Shown: positions 1 through 10,897 of the stretch, piece after piece
Numbering within the stretch: position 1 is the first letter of the stretch
Layout of the letters: each line of letters begins with the position of its first letter
Assembly (NCBI RefSeq): GCF_905404315.1
Contig: NC_066311.1
Location: forward strand, 992,001-1,056,000
Direction of reading: 5' to 3'
DNA from: Leptidea sinapis
Taxonomy: Eukaryota; Arthropoda; Insecta; Lepidoptera; Pieridae
DNA: 64,000 bases
The notes under the pieces: model-generated
Told to the model about the DNA's origin: nothing
The model's input: only the letters and a program-made list of their open reading frames with translations
The model's database searches: none
Made by a program: the position numbers and the translations under genes

Positions 1-841
1 ATTTTGATAGTGTAGCATCTGTCGGAGGTACTCATACACATAAATAAACGTCTCAATTCATTAAATTGCTGATCTTATAAACTAAACCTAATGAATAATA
101 AAAATAATATTAATTTATTTCATTTGACTGTTTTTTAACTTTTTATCACAACAGTGCTGCATATTGTTTTGTCTAAAATATAAAAGTATATTATTGTTCT
201 AATATTTCTTTCAAACATATATTTTTCTTTTTATTTCGAAAATAGGCGAATAGAAAACGAGTTGCGTTAAAAACAACCTACGAATATCTTTCCTGACATT
301 AGGCCATTTAGACCTAGCAACCAAGCAGACCTCTATAGAGAACTGAATAAATTAGTATATTTCAAAGCAAAACAAACAAAATTGATATTAAATTTATACA
401 AACGATTTATAATAGACAGTGTTACCAACTTATTGTTTAAAACATGACCACAACAATTCCGTTGCAGCTAATGTAAAGTTCTATTAGTTTCTGCAACGTA
501 ATTCTGTGATGTTGACAAATGATTTGTGCTTAGTATAAGTTTAAACTATAATTTTAATCTTATGCCGAGCCTTAACAGTTGAATAGCGACCACATTTTTA
601 TAATTCCTTTGTTGTTGTAAGGGAATATTGCAATCTTTTGAATAACCAATGAATTGAGGTTTCAGTTATACAATCCCGTAGCATTGTTCAATAAATTATC
701 AATATATGCAGATGACCCATCTGATATTAAACTGAATTAACTAAATATCACTAAAAGACCTAAAAGTGATACAACCCCGATAATGTACCACTGCACCCGT
801 CATGAAGTCATAATTTTATTTATGAGGTAAAATGAAGAGAA
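1..841. other. AT-rich interval, no gene seen
   Basis: I see no long open frame, RNA gene or recognisable repeat here. The stretch is AT-rich with short homopolymer runs and reads as decayed intergenic DNA. It ends at the small inverted-repeat element that begins at 845. Confidence 0.6.
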
Positions 842-844
842 TTA

Positions 845-1088
845 GGCTGAGATTTATAGAGCGAACTTAGACTTTGCTTAGACTTTACTTACATAAATAT
901 TTGCTGATTGTGATAAAACGCTAACTGGACTTTTGTATTCGGCTGTCTTAGCTTAAGCTCAGTATAATTTCAGCTGTCAATGACTACAAAAACGAAATGA
1001 AAGATTATGCTAAGGTTACACTTAGCTTTGTTTTAAGTGAGTAAAGTCTGAGCAAAAAAAATTTAAGTACGCTCTATAGATATACGCC
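845..1088. mobile_element. PIF/Harbinger-like MITE with TTA target duplication
   Basis: A 244-bp non-coding element has ends that are imperfect inverted repeats. The left arm starts GGCTGAGATTTATAGAGCG and the reverse complement of the right arm starts GGCGTATATCTATAGAGCG. The similarity continues through 'cttag/acttaa' and 'agactttact' blocks to about 55 bp, with a small indel. TTA stands immediately outside both ends (842-844 and 1089-1091). A 3-bp TTA/TAA duplication with a GG-start terminus is characteristic of PIF/Harbinger elements, so a non-autonomous member is inferred. There is no transposase inside. A chance TTA at both sides is possible, but the inverted repeat itself is clear. Confidence 0.7.
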
Positions 1089-1091
1089 TTA

Positions 1092-1604
1092 GACTCAGGA
1101 CTCTTGAAATCCCAAAATTTTCGAGTGTCATCGCGTCTGCGCTCGTCACCTTGAGTGATGAGATGTCCTCTTCCATCAATAAATACTCTAACTGAAACAT
1201 CTACAGAGAATAACTTTCAATCAAGAAAGTTTTCAATCTACTCAAAATCTGTTAAATACAAGGGCTTACAAAAACAGTTGATTACAGCACGACGCAATAA
1301 ATAGAATAGAACTACTGAATGTAACATGAACGCATTTATATTTGAAATATGTCTTTCAATAGAAATGTAATAAACCTATAAATCTTGCAATCTCGTCGGG
1401 ATCAAAATAAATAATTATTCTGTAACACAATGCTTCATTACTCATGATTGACATGACAGTACTAACTCCAAGCTGAGGGTACATCTATTATACAACCGGG
1501 TAACAATGATACTGCTTTTAAAGTGAGTTATTTGTAGTTACAGATTTTCTTTTAACAGTGATATGTATACATTATTTTTTTTGATTGCAATCAAACTCCT
1601 TGAG
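1092..1604. other. AT-rich interval, no gene seen
   Basis: No supported coding, RNA or repeat feature is visible between the MITE and the first RTE fragment. Confidence 0.55.
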
Positions 1605-2383
1605 TAATCTTTAAACTTTTTAATTGCCAGGTTATCTGGTGCTTCATTGATTACACTAAAGCTTTTGACTGCGTTGAATGAGAGAAACTTTGGCTTGTGC
1701 TGGTATATATATGGGGTCCCGCAACATTTGCTCAATTTGATTCAGTATCTATACGATGGTAACCGCTCTTTCGTCAGAGTTGGTTCCGACTGTTCAGGTG
1801 TTTTCGAAGTTAAAAAGCGAGTGTGGCAGGGTTCCAACCTCTCTCCGGCACTCTTCAACATATGCGGAGAATCCATTATGCGAAAGACCCTTGAGGATTG
1901 TAATAGAGGGTTCCCGATGGGTGGCAAAAGGGTTACGATCCTGAGATGTGCGGATGACACTGTGCTCTTAGCCACCTCTATTGATGACGCGAAGGAACTT
2001 TTCCAGAGACTTGAATCTGAAAGTTATAGAATGGGTCTTGCAGTGAACAGGAGCAAGACCAAGATTAGGGTGGTGGATCGTCGCACAGGTTAACAATGAC
2101 TGCAGTTGTGTGCCGGAGATAAAAAGACGTTTTGGTATGACCCGCCTGAACAATATATGAAAAAACAGGGGAATCACTATTAACACCAAGATCTGGTTAG
2201 TACGTGCCTTGTTATTCTCCACTTTTCTGTAGGGCGTGGAGTCATGGACGATACGGGCTCGAGAGAGGCAGAGGATTGATGCCTTACGTATTTTGAGGAT
2301 ACCTTGGATTGCCAAGCGAACAAATATGTCGATCTTCTCCCAGATAAAAACCCGTCTGTTACCAACGAATTTCAACACTGTCT
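1605..2383 (+). pseudogene. RTE-type non-LTR retrotransposon RT fragment (copy 1)
   Basis: This is the palm and thumb part of an RTE-clade reverse transcriptase, which would copy element RNA into DNA at a nick. Motif A (CFIDYTKAFDCVE) reads at 1640-1678 and is followed by an in-frame TGA at 1679 where Trp is expected. After a frameshift a 148-codon frame (1647-2093) carries the motif B region as WQGSNLSPALFN instead of the usual RQGCNLSP, and motif C as CADD, so the catalytic Tyr is Cys. The C-terminal region continues to about 2383 through further stops, with recognisable blocks VRALLFSTFL, RARERQRIDALR and IPWIAKRTN. Both ends are truncated. It belongs to a different RTE family from the next copy, which starts only about 100 bp downstream. 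Confidence 0.85.
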
Positions 2384-2484
2384 AATAAACATCCGATTTA
2401 CTTGAAAGTATGCGTATATCAATATTAAGAATATATTCATAGCTTTGGGCTTACATCATAACTAGGATTACCGAGCTAATAAAA

Positions 2485-3804
2485 CATTTACAATACTACC
2501 ACTGCACAAGAAGGAGTCCACCAAGAGTTGTGAAAACTACCGCACCCTTGCCCTAATATCTGATGCCAGCAAAGTATTGCTTCATGTGATCAACGGCCGG
2601 ATTCGATATCACCTCGATGGGCAGATCTTACAGGAGCAGGCTGGTTTCGTCAAGAGAAAAGGTACCAGAGAGCAAATCCTGAACGTGCGACAACTGGTGG
2701 AGAAATGCTTCGAGTTTGACACCCCAATGGTAATGTGTTTTGTGGACTTCAGCAAGGCTTTCGACTGCGTGGAATGGGATTTTTTGTGGAGGGTACTTGG
2801 CGAGCTTGGCGTACCTAATCACCTATCAGCACTGATCCAGGCATTATATTATAACAGCCAAGGAATTGTGAGGGTTGACCAGGTGACTTCGGGTCCTTTT
2901 GGTTTTGAAAAGGGAGTTCGACAAGGCTGTATACTATCGCCGATCCTGTTCAACGTATACGACGAGTACATCGTACGAAAGACTTGCGACGGCTGGAGCG
3001 GTGGAATCAACATTGGCTGGCATAAACTCACAAACTTACGCTATGCTGACGACACCACTCTGTTGGCAGCCAACGAGGCTGAAATGCATGAACTTCTTAG
3101 CAGGATGGAGAGCGTCAGCGCTGAGCTGCGTCTCGCTATAAGCAGTTTTAATACCAAGGTTATGGTTGTGGATCGGTCTGGCAGGTTGGACTTTACCGGA
3201 ACACTACAATTAGAAATAGTCAACAAATTCAAATACCTGGGCTCTGAAATCTGCAACGATGGTTCTAGCGAGGGAGAGATTCGTCGAAGGATCGGCATGG
3301 CAAAAGGCGCCATGTCACAATTAGAGAAGATATGGAAGAGTAGAACCATCAGCATAAAAACCAAGACCAATATTGTGCGATCACTGGTGTTTTCCATTTT
3401 CATATATGGCGCTGAAACATGGACTTTAAAGAAAGCCGACCGAAAACGAATCGATGCCTTCGAAATGTGGTGCTGGAGAAGGATGTTGGGCACACCTTGG
3501 ATAGCACACCGAACTAATGTATCGATCCTGAAATGGCTGGGCATTGTGACTAGGCCCTCTACCATCTGCTTGCGTAGGGTCCTAGAATACTTCGGCCACA
3601 TCGCCAGAAGGGAAGAAGACAACCTGAAGAGACTAATGACTAATGGTAACAGGGAAGGTGGAGGGAAGAAGACCAAGAGGAAGGAGCCCCATGCGATGGA
3701 CCGATCAGATTCGCACTGCCCTTGAAACCACTGTCCACGACGCTTTACACTCTGCATCCGATAGGGGCAGATGGCGGAAAATAATACGCAACAACAACCT
3801 TTAA
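2485..3804 (+). pseudogene. RTE-type non-LTR retrotransposon RT, 5'-truncated (copy 2)
   Basis: The frame is open from about 2485 (block LHKKESTKSCENYRTLALIS) and runs to 3725; the apparent start at 2577 is a TTG inside the domain and not a real start. Counting from 2577, motif A FVDFSKAFD is at residues 55-63, motif B RQGCILSP at 115-122 and the catalytic YADD at 156-159, so the active site is intact. The thumb and C-terminus follow (KRIDAFEMWCWRRML, FGHIARREEDN). Near 3680 a frameshift moves the conserved end (RSPMRWTDQIRTAL ... RGRWRKIIRN) into the next frame, stopping at 3802-3804, which matches the usual RTE C-terminus. The endonuclease domain is missing. It is non-autonomous, but it is the least damaged RT of the first 10 kb. 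Confidence 0.9.
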
Positions 3805-3879
3805 CGCTAGTACTCTGTCGAGATGATCACAACCCTAAGCACTGAGGAAACCAACGCGAGGAGGAGGAAAACATGGAGA

Positions 3880-4184
3880 CCAGATGGAGACTCGTATTTA
3901 CAGGATGCCAGCTAGATTATGGGTACCACAACGGCGCCTATTTCTGCCATGAAGCAAAAATGTGTAAGCATTATTGTGTTTCGGTCTGAAGGGCGCCGTA
4001 GCTAGTGAAATTACTGAGCAAATATCTTATGTCTCAGGGTGACGAGCGCAACTGTAGTGCCACTCAAAATTTTTAGGTTTTTCATCTTCAATCCTGAGCG
4101 GCACTGCATTGTAAAGAGCAGGGCGTACCAATTACCATCAGCTGAACGTCCTGCACGTCTCGTCCCTTATTGTCATAAAAAAAG
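3880..4184 (+). repeat. Dispersed repeat family A, copy 1
   Basis: This is one of nine copies in the window of a non-coding repeat of about 350 bp. Landmarks are GATTATGGGTACCACAACGG, 'gaagggcgccgtagctagtg', 'gtctcaaggtgacgagcgc', 'cctgagcggcactgcattgt', CATCAGCTGAACGTCCTG and the 3' end TCGTCCCTTATTGTCATAA followed by A's. The 3' A-tract suggests retroposition; it may be a SINE or the 3' end of a LINE. I recall this family from many lepidopteran genomes. It lies about 75 bp after the RTE stop codon. Only about five bases differ from the other copies in the last 100 bp. Confidence 0.85.
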
Positions 4185-4589
4185 ACGGACAGGTTAGAGA
4201 CACGCTTAGAGGAACTTAGCAATGGAACAAAAGTATAATGAAAAAATACCGTATCCACCAAAAATGAAATCGCGGAGGACACTCACACAATAAAATATTT
4301 TTTTGTTAATCACACTTATTTTTATCTAAACTTATTGAAAACTTTTTTTTCTGTTTAATTTAGTTGTCTATTAAAGCGTGTTTTTTAGGTTTTTTTTAAC
4401 TAGCTTTTAAGTTTTAAAATGATGATAATTTCGTAGGAACGATTAATCGACTTTTTTTTTGTTAAGCGTGACTTTGCGCGGGCCTTGGTCTTTGTCTCAA
4501 AAACATGAGCGAGCATAGGAAATAGTGGATCTTGAGGATCCTGGTAAGGATGAAAAATAATCTAACAGTCTTTGGCTGAAATATTGCAT
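4185..4589. other. T/A-rich interval, no gene seen
   Basis: There are several poly-T and poly-A runs and no supported coding feature. The stretch from about 4460 onward may belong to the repeat that follows. Confidence 0.5.
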
Positions 4590-4712
4590 AGTCATCGGTC
4601 CTTAACAAGTGTGTAAAGTTTCAAATTAGTCAGACGTTTTGGAGGAGTGGAAAATGACGTCAAAGGTTCAGTTACATACATACATACCATGCAAATAAAA
4701 GCGTGTTAAAAA
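4590..4712 (+). repeat. Dispersed repeat, pair with 21228-21372
   Basis: The segment containing CATCGGTCCTTAACAA, GTGTAAAGTTTCAAATTAGT, 'gacgtttt', 'catacatacatac' and TAAAAGCGTGTTAAAAA is repeated in degenerate form and in the same order at 21228-21372. It is non-coding and decayed. I recall similar sequence with the CATACATACATACAGG block from other Lepidoptera. Its class cannot be told from these two copies. Confidence 0.6.
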
Positions 4713-4779
4713 GAGGAGACTAGAACAATTACAAGAGAAACTTTGTTCTTTTAGAACAAACGGGCATATAGATATTAAT

Positions 4780-5060
4780 TTACTAGAAGATTATCACTAC
4801 ATAGTAAAAAACGAAGTCGCTTCCAGCTGTCTGTCCCTATGTCGGGTAAGATCTTTAAAACTACATAATGGATTTAGATGCGGACAGAGTGATGAATGTT
4901 TATATGTATAAGACGTGTTAAATATAGTAGGGAAACACTGATGATTTTTAGAGATTTCTAATATGATGTCATCAATAAAAATTTTTTTGCTCTTAAATTG
5001 CAACCGCTGCATGGTAGAACACTACGAGATAGATAAAAATAATGTGATACAGTATTGTAC
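4780..5060. repeat. Possible old transposon fragment
   Basis: Blocks such as CGAAGTCGCTTCCAGCTGTC followed by 'ctgtccctatgtcgg', 'ctttaaaactac' and 'ggatttagatgcgg' resemble, from memory, a repeat that is common in lepidopteran genomes. There is no second copy in this window to compare with and no coding content is recognisable, so the call rests on recall alone. Confidence 0.35.
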
Positions 5061-5458
5061 ACATTAAAAAGGTCTAGAAAAAATCCGCAATTGTGTATGT
5101 CTATCTCTTAAGGTTACCCCACAATAACCATTTCTTTACCATTCACTTTATACGAGAAATAATGGCTTATTTACGTAGCGATTTTTAGTAATACAGAATT
5201 AATCCGTATCCAATTTATTTCTTTAAATACAATGTGCATTTTATATAGATCAATATGGCCCCCTACAGCATGTTATTTAAATGATTATTTTCGAACATAT
5301 TTCAGATTTAAAATGCAGAGACATAGCGGTTGCGGCGGTACCGGCTGGGAAAGCATTAGAATATTTAGTATCATCAAGGTTATAAAGTATTGCAGTCTAT
5401 GAGATAGAAAACTTATTATAAGATATAAATAACGGGATCGCTCGGAAATATTTTTTTT

Positions 5459-5673
5459 GCGCTTTCGCCCTACGTCCGGTCAGAGTCCAATCGGTACCCG
5501 TGAAAATACAGTCCGAAGTAGTCGTAGAACTATTTCTATTGTAGTTTACGCACTAGATCCAGCTCTCGTCAGCCGATTTATTTCCGTTAATCGTAGAAAT
5601 AGTTCTACGACTACTTTAAACCGTGTTTTCACGGGTACGGACCGGATTCGAGTCGGGCGTAGTGCGAAAGCGC
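5459..5673. mobile_element. Foldback element/MITE with 80-bp inverted arms
   Basis: The 80-bp left arm (5459-5538) and the reverse complement of the right arm (5594-5673) align without gaps with 15 mismatches, about 81% identity. Both arms begin GCGCTTTCGC and the innermost 24 bases (from 'aaag' through 'tagtcgtagaactatttcta') are identical. The loop is 55 bp. The 90-codon open frame lying across it is a by-product of the palindrome and not a gene. No target duplication is obvious: the left flank is a T-run and the right flank is 'tcttgct'. The transcript of either strand could fold into a long hairpin. The element is richer in G+C and CpG than its surroundings. Superfamily unknown. Confidence 0.8.
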
Positions 5674-6176
5674 TCTTGCTATTAACTTTAGACAGTACAA
5701 AGTCTGTCCGGGCAGCTAGCATTATATAAGATAAATCTGCAAGTGTCAGAACGACTTGGTATAGATAGACGTACGAGTTGCAACGAGTATTTATAAATTA
5801 ATGAGTTATTACAGTAAAATTAATACTAAGTTAAAGAGAATAAGTATAAATAAAATAACCAGGAAGCAGGTTACCTGTTTTCACTGCGGCCCAACCATTA
5901 GGAAGCCTGGCGCCACGATTACCTACAAATGATTTTATTATGCGGGTTGATGGTGTAACTGTACAATGCAATAAGGTGCAATTTCTAACATTATTACAAC
6001 AAGAATGTCAAAGTTATTGCGTACTGTTAAATATTGTTTTTAATTAGTAATAACAACTTAGAGGTGTTAGTTACACAATAAATTGATTCACACAATAATT
6101 GCTCCTTATATTGGCTAATTCGCAAAAACTATGCTAATACTAGCTGACCCGACAAATAAAAAAACGAATGAATTTC
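5674..6176. other. AT-rich interval, no gene seen
   Basis: I see no supported feature between the foldback element and the family B LINE end. Confidence 0.5.
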
Positions 6177-6624
6177 TTTTTTTTATGGATAAGGAGGGAG
6201 ATACAAGCGTACGGATTACCTGTTGTTAAGTGATCACCGCTGCCCCCACTCTCTTGCAGCACTACAGAAATCACAGGAGCCTTTCAGGATGGTGTACACG
6301 CTTTTTTTGAAGGAAACCATGTCGTATCGTGTCGGAAAAACCGTGAAAGGAAGGTTCCACATTCCACAGCTTGGTTGTACGTGGAAGAAAGTTCCGAAAC
6401 CGCACTGTATAGGAACGCACACATGATGGTGGGGATAATATCCTAATTAGTGGCGAGTCGTGCGAAGGTGAAATTCGGCGGCAGGAATCAAGTGAAACAA
6501 CTCTTCGGAATACTCCCTGTGGTAAATGTGTTAGAAGACACACAATGAAGCGACGTCTCTACGTCAAGTGATCCAGCCGTTCACAAAACACTGGGTCCCC
6601 GACTATTAAAGCTGCTCCGCGTTT
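6177..6624 (-). pseudogene. Family B LINE, reverse-transcriptase C-terminal end, copy 1
   Basis: Read on the minus strand this is the last part of a lepidopteran Jockey/CR1-like LINE ORF2 and its 3' UTR. Conserved blocks are 'VRFRNFLPRTTKLWN', 'DTIRHGFLQKK' and the DNA landmark GTACGTGGAAGAAAGTTCC. The C-terminal domain lies downstream of the catalytic RT motifs, so this fragment has no activity of its own. Stops and frameshifts break it into frames of 62-90 codons. The 3' terminus (plus-strand left end) is marked by 'ttttatggataaggagg' after a T-run, which is the poly-A end in antisense. Confidence 0.8.
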
Positions 6625-8383
6625 AAAAAGGAAATATTTCAGTACTAAAATAGTACTTTTTCTCTTCATTTGATGAATAAAAACCTCACTTACATTTTTT
6701 TCATCAAATAAAGTTTAATTTAGGATAAATGAATGCAGTGACATCACACATACAAAGACTCGCTTATAAATATTTTAGTTTATAGACACTATCGATAATA
6801 ATTAGAATTTGTACTAATAAACCTTTATTCAGACAAAATTCTTTATCTTTTTTTTACATCTACAATAATTATTATTACAATTTAAAAATATTTTTCCTTT
6901 ATAAATTAATTTTTAAATTAGATGCATTATTATCAGTTTTGTCTGTTTGTCTATTATAGACATAGGCCTACTCCAACTGCCTCCACAGACTCCTGTTTTC
7001 ATTTGTACTAGTCCATGTGCTACCGGTAACTGCTTTAATCTTGTCCACCCATCTCAATGTAAGTACTAATAATAGACTTATAACATATATTAACTAATTA
7101 ATATAAATACTAACTAATAGAAGACTTGATAGCCACAAAATATGTGACTTATTTTGATTTGCCAAAATATTGACTGCTTACGACTTGACAATCAAAATCA
7201 CTTACGGCACCAATAGATTCGCTTTCCTTTTCTATCTTACAGTATCTTCGTTAGCGATGTTCTTCTCTTTTACACCCTGTTTCAAATGAAAACTTCCCTA
7301 GACAAGCTGCTGAGCGTTTTGTTAGTGAACATTGAATGAGACTGAGCTGTCACGCTAAGATTTGCAGCGCTCTTACGGGTAAAGTCTGCTTAAGTCCACT
7401 AAAAGAACGCGACCAGTCTGAGCAAAAATGACTCTGGGTTTTTATTTAATAAGAACAAAAATGTATGTGATATTTTACTATGAATAACAAATTTGGTATG
7501 ATTACATGAAATAAATAATATTGTTACATTTTAATTGTCACTTGCGGTCTAATTTCTTGATATTTATGCCTAGTTTTAAATGGACACGTGTGGACTGACT
7601 TTGGAAGGGTTTGAGTCTAATGTTTGCTCTTATTAACAAGTTTCGGTTTACATTCACCAGTCTTCGCCCAGTTAATCCTCGTCCATGGTACTTGCATGGT
7701 ACAAGCAGTGTGAGTAACCGTGACAGCTTAAAAGCTTTTTTTTATTCCTATACATATAATATATATTGTAATATTAATATACATTTACTATAATGCACTA
7801 TAGATTGTAAGTATTGCATCAATAGCTAACTGTAAATCATGATTCATGAGTTTATATTTAAATTAAATTTTATGTCTTTAATCTCTGTACAGATGATGAT
7901 TTGCATATTTGTGAGAGGACAGGCGTAATTAATACACAATTATAATTTAACAATATATTTTGTAGATGTACTATATTAATAAAGTTTCGTGAACTCCTAA
8001 AGACAAACTGTTAGTAAGGACACGGTGAAAAGAAGTGCAATATAAAGAACTATATAAAAAATTTATGTATTTTTTTTATTTCAAACATCATTAATATACA
8101 TATACAGCGTAATACCCACTGAAGAGGAGATACATTAAAACTAATCACATCTCAGTTTGCTAGCAACTGTAGTAAAAACTTAAAAATAACGGGTATTAGT
8201 CAACAGATTCTGGTAAACAGTTCCACAATGTTTACCAGTATCTGTGATAAGTGAAAAATCAGTAAATAGTTTTAAAAGTAGACTTGATGAAATTTAAGAA
8301 AACTTAATAGTAATTTTTGTCAGCAGGGGTTGTTATATCAAAGAACTGCACTGAATTTTAAATCTGGATATTAATTTCCTGTT

Positions 8384-8451
8384 TTACTAAATCTTAGTGT
8401 TACGACTAATCTTTCATGCCATGAAAGAATCGGTGTCACAAGATTTAGTAA
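8384..8451. other. 68-nt imperfect hairpin
   Basis: TTACTAAATCTT (8384-8395) pairs with AAGATTTAGTAA (8440-8451). 'ctttcatg' pairs with 'catgaaag' at the centre, and partly matched sequence lies between. Size and shape are similar to a small RNA precursor, but a remnant of a palindromic element is equally possible. Confidence 0.5.
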
Positions 8452-8681
8452 TATGTCAAACGATATCGAATTCATTCGTTGATAATTTCTGAAGTCCGCT
8501 GGGTCCTGCTTGATTCCTACACCCATGTTCATCTTTTTCATTTTCTATTTGAATTGATCTAACGGCCAACGGCCAGGGCTAGGCAATTTTTTGGTGTCTA
8601 TGGAGCCCTCCTCGTATATGACACGTCCGACTTCGTCGCTCTTTAAATAGTAATCAGAAGCTTCTAATTTGTAAGTAGCTT

Positions 8682-8732
8682 CTGAATTTAGACGACTAAA
8701 TTCAGTCAAGTGTGATAAGCGCGTATCACTTG
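8682..8732. other. Two adjacent short hairpins
   Basis: CTGAATTTAG (8682-8691) pairs perfectly with CTAAATTCAG (8696-8705) over a 4-nt loop. Immediately after it CAAGTGTGATA (8707-8717) pairs with TATCACTTG (8724-8732) with one bulge. The function is unknown. A similar arrangement of hairpins occurs at the ends of some non-autonomous elements. Confidence 0.5.
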
Positions 8733-9149
8733 AAAGGTGCTACAAGATTTAGCATTGCAGACATTTAACCTATCTAATCCAATTAGATGTTCGAATGGAT
8801 TATTTCCTGATGCATGTGAATGTGTGCGTGTGATGTAACAACAGGTTGTGTTTATTTGTCAGAGAGCGGCGCACAATAACCGCTACTTCCATTTCTTAGC
8901 GTTATGGAACTATATAGAGCTGTGTTTAAGAATCTTTTTTAATATCGGAAAGAGTTCGATGCATTTATGACCTGAAATTAAAAATTGAATCTCGGAGAAT
9001 GGATGACTGTTACAAGGTAATTGCCTTTTACATCGTACAATCTTTATTCCAACCCGAAGATTTTCGAGTAATGTATTACGGCATAACTCGGCTCAAGGTG
9101 GCATTGAAGAATATACATTCATACCTACACTTACGCCTTTTACCGTCAG

Positions 9150-9480
9150 CCTAGACAGAGATAATAGAATGCCACTTATTTCTATCCTTACAAGCCTCTC
9201 ACGCTTCCTCTATATTCATTACTCTTTTTATACATACATGCTCGCCGGTTTCGGGTGCTTCAGACCTTTCCTTTTTTCAAAACGTCCCCAATTTGAGTAA
9301 CAAATATCATACGAGGTCTTCCGCGACCAACTTGCCCACACACACTTGCCTAATTAATATATTTGATTCTTCATTATTTCTTTTTTCATTCGCTCCACAT
9401 GTCCAAACCATTTCAGCATTAATTAGGATACGCTTCTTTTTACTTCGAGTCAACCTTAACATAATACTTACAAGCAGGCT
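9150..9480 (-). pseudogene. Non-LTR retrotransposon RT C-terminal fragment
   Basis: The minus strand shows the conserved end of a LINE RT, spread over frames: 'WTCGANEKRN' for the usual WFGHVERM region, then GKLVAEDLV/GRGRPR, 'FVTQIGDVLKKG' and STRNRRACM. Many stops and indels are present. It would have been the tail after the RT domain and carries no catalytic motif. Both ends are truncated. Its clade cannot be fixed from this piece. Confidence 0.65.
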
Positions 9481-9484
9481 TTGA

Positions 9485-10055
9485 TTTTTCTAATATGAAT
9501 TATAGTTGTATTATCAGCTCTGTATAGGTGATCGATTGCAATTAGATTGTCAATGGACAAGTGTCGTAGGACTCGTTCCGTCCCGATGGCGTGGTTAAGA
9601 AACGCTAGTTACCGCAAACAACTATACCTATACAATAATTAACAACGAGTTCTCTTGTATTTATACTTTCTTCGATCAGCGGTCAATGCACTTTGATTAG
9701 CAATGACAGTAGTCAATTTTATAACACAGCTAGCGATTGCCCGCGATATCTCGCTCATAATTCTCGAATGTGAGATCTTCCTGAAATGAAGCATTGAGCG
9801 TTTGAATGGTTGCAGATACATAATAGCTTTAAGGGTAATTGTATTTATTTATAATAAAGTCCCAGTCACTGTTAAGGCATTATCTAAAAATAAGTTTTAA
9901 TGTTTTATTAAAAAATGGCTCTGTCGTAAATCATAATACTCCACAGCTGAATATCTATAATAATATATCGGACAGCCTGGGACTAGATTATGATTATTTT
10001 ATAGCAATAACAATGAAAGAACAATATTGTATATTATATTAATAAGAGCGCAAAA
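9485..10055. other. AT-rich interval, no gene seen
   Basis: Only short unsupported open frames occur here; none looks like a real gene. Confidence 0.5.
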
Positions 10056-10059
10056 CAGA

Positions 10060-10170
10060 ATGCTAGAAGAGGTTCTTGCACCGCTTCCTCTCTCTGTCTC
10101 TCAGAGCGCCATTTGTTTCCGTAGCGGTGGTAGTGTTAGAAGTGACATCAAAAATAAATGTATAAATGCT
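10060..10170 (+). repeat. Degenerate dispersed repeat, related to 41625-41705
   Basis: The block AGAGCGCCATTTGTTTCCG followed by 'tagcggtggtagtgttagaagtg' recurs in shorter form (AGAGCGCCATTTGCGAAACG, then 'gtggttgtgaaac') at 41625-41705. The preceding pyrimidine tract 'cttcctctctctgtctctc' is partly shared. Non-coding; class unknown. Confidence 0.45.
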
Positions 10171-10890
10171 TAGTATGTGTTTTTATTGGAATTTTATACA
10201 ATGTTAGTTTTAATTTGATTTACCTACCTTAACCTATAAATTATTTTCTGCTTTTGGATCCATTATCCTAAACGATTGAGTTGTATTTTTAACATATTGC
10301 TCAAATTTGTATGACATTGTTTCTTAACTTAAGGCTAAGTATAACCTTCTTTGCCGATCATTATTACAACACCACATGAAGAAACTATTCATCAGGAAAT
10401 TGTATTATTACGAAATTTAGTTATATTTAATTAGATAAAGCAGATTTTATTCATATATAGGACATGACTCATGGTCATTGTTGGATATTAAAAAGGAAAG
10501 AATTGTAATGATCACAGACATTTTAAAATGAACGCATTACCCACGTGATAAGGATATCTATCTATGTATCAAATGAAAGCGTTTTCTGAGAAGAATACAA
10601 AATTCAAGTAATAATTAAATTTTAAAATTTTAAAAGTTTGCTATAACAAATAAAAAGAGTGAAAATTTAAAGAAAACGAAGTATTGAAAAAATACGCAAT
10701 ATTTAAAGGAAGTTGAAATTATTTGAAATTTTTTATTTTTTATTTTGTTTCGAATAGCGTCCTCCAATATTGTTGTAGATCCTATTTATGTCATCCAAAA
10801 GTTAAATTTCCTCACTCGTTGCACCCTGATACAGGGCAGCCGCAGGAGAAACCTTCTCATATTTAATTAGGAGGTAATTTGGTAATAGAG
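10171..10890. other. AT-rich interval, no gene seen
   Basis: No coding region is supported. The final 150 bases (10750-10890) may be the 3' untranslated region of the antisense RTE copy that follows. Confidence 0.5.
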
Positions 10891-10897
10891 AGGGTGA

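Larger units (their letters stand above)
6625..9149. other. Interval without a gene; weak repeat trace and hairpins
   Basis: No coding region can be supported. At 6945-7065 a degenerate stretch (CATAGGCCTACTCCAACTGC, 'ccatgtgctaccggt', 'cttgtccacccatctca') looks like the antisense 3' end of an RTE-type LINE, from memory. Two hairpin-forming regions inside the interval are listed separately. Confidence 0.5.

Noticed and set aside
1968..2378. 136-codon minus-strand ORF
   Set aside because: Lies opposite recognisable RT C-terminal blocks of the first RTE copy.
3041..3757. 238-codon minus-strand ORF
   Set aside because: Shadow frame opposite the RTE reverse transcriptase, whose motifs are clear on the plus strand.
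5457..5729. 90-codon plus-strand ORF
   Set aside because: It spans the 215-bp inverted-repeat element; the open frame arises from the palindromic sequence and has no protein-like domain.
7290..7440. Second copy of the 845-1088 MITE
   Set aside because: Only short words ('aaagtctg', 'gtctgagcaaaaa') are shared; there is no terminal repeat or target duplication.
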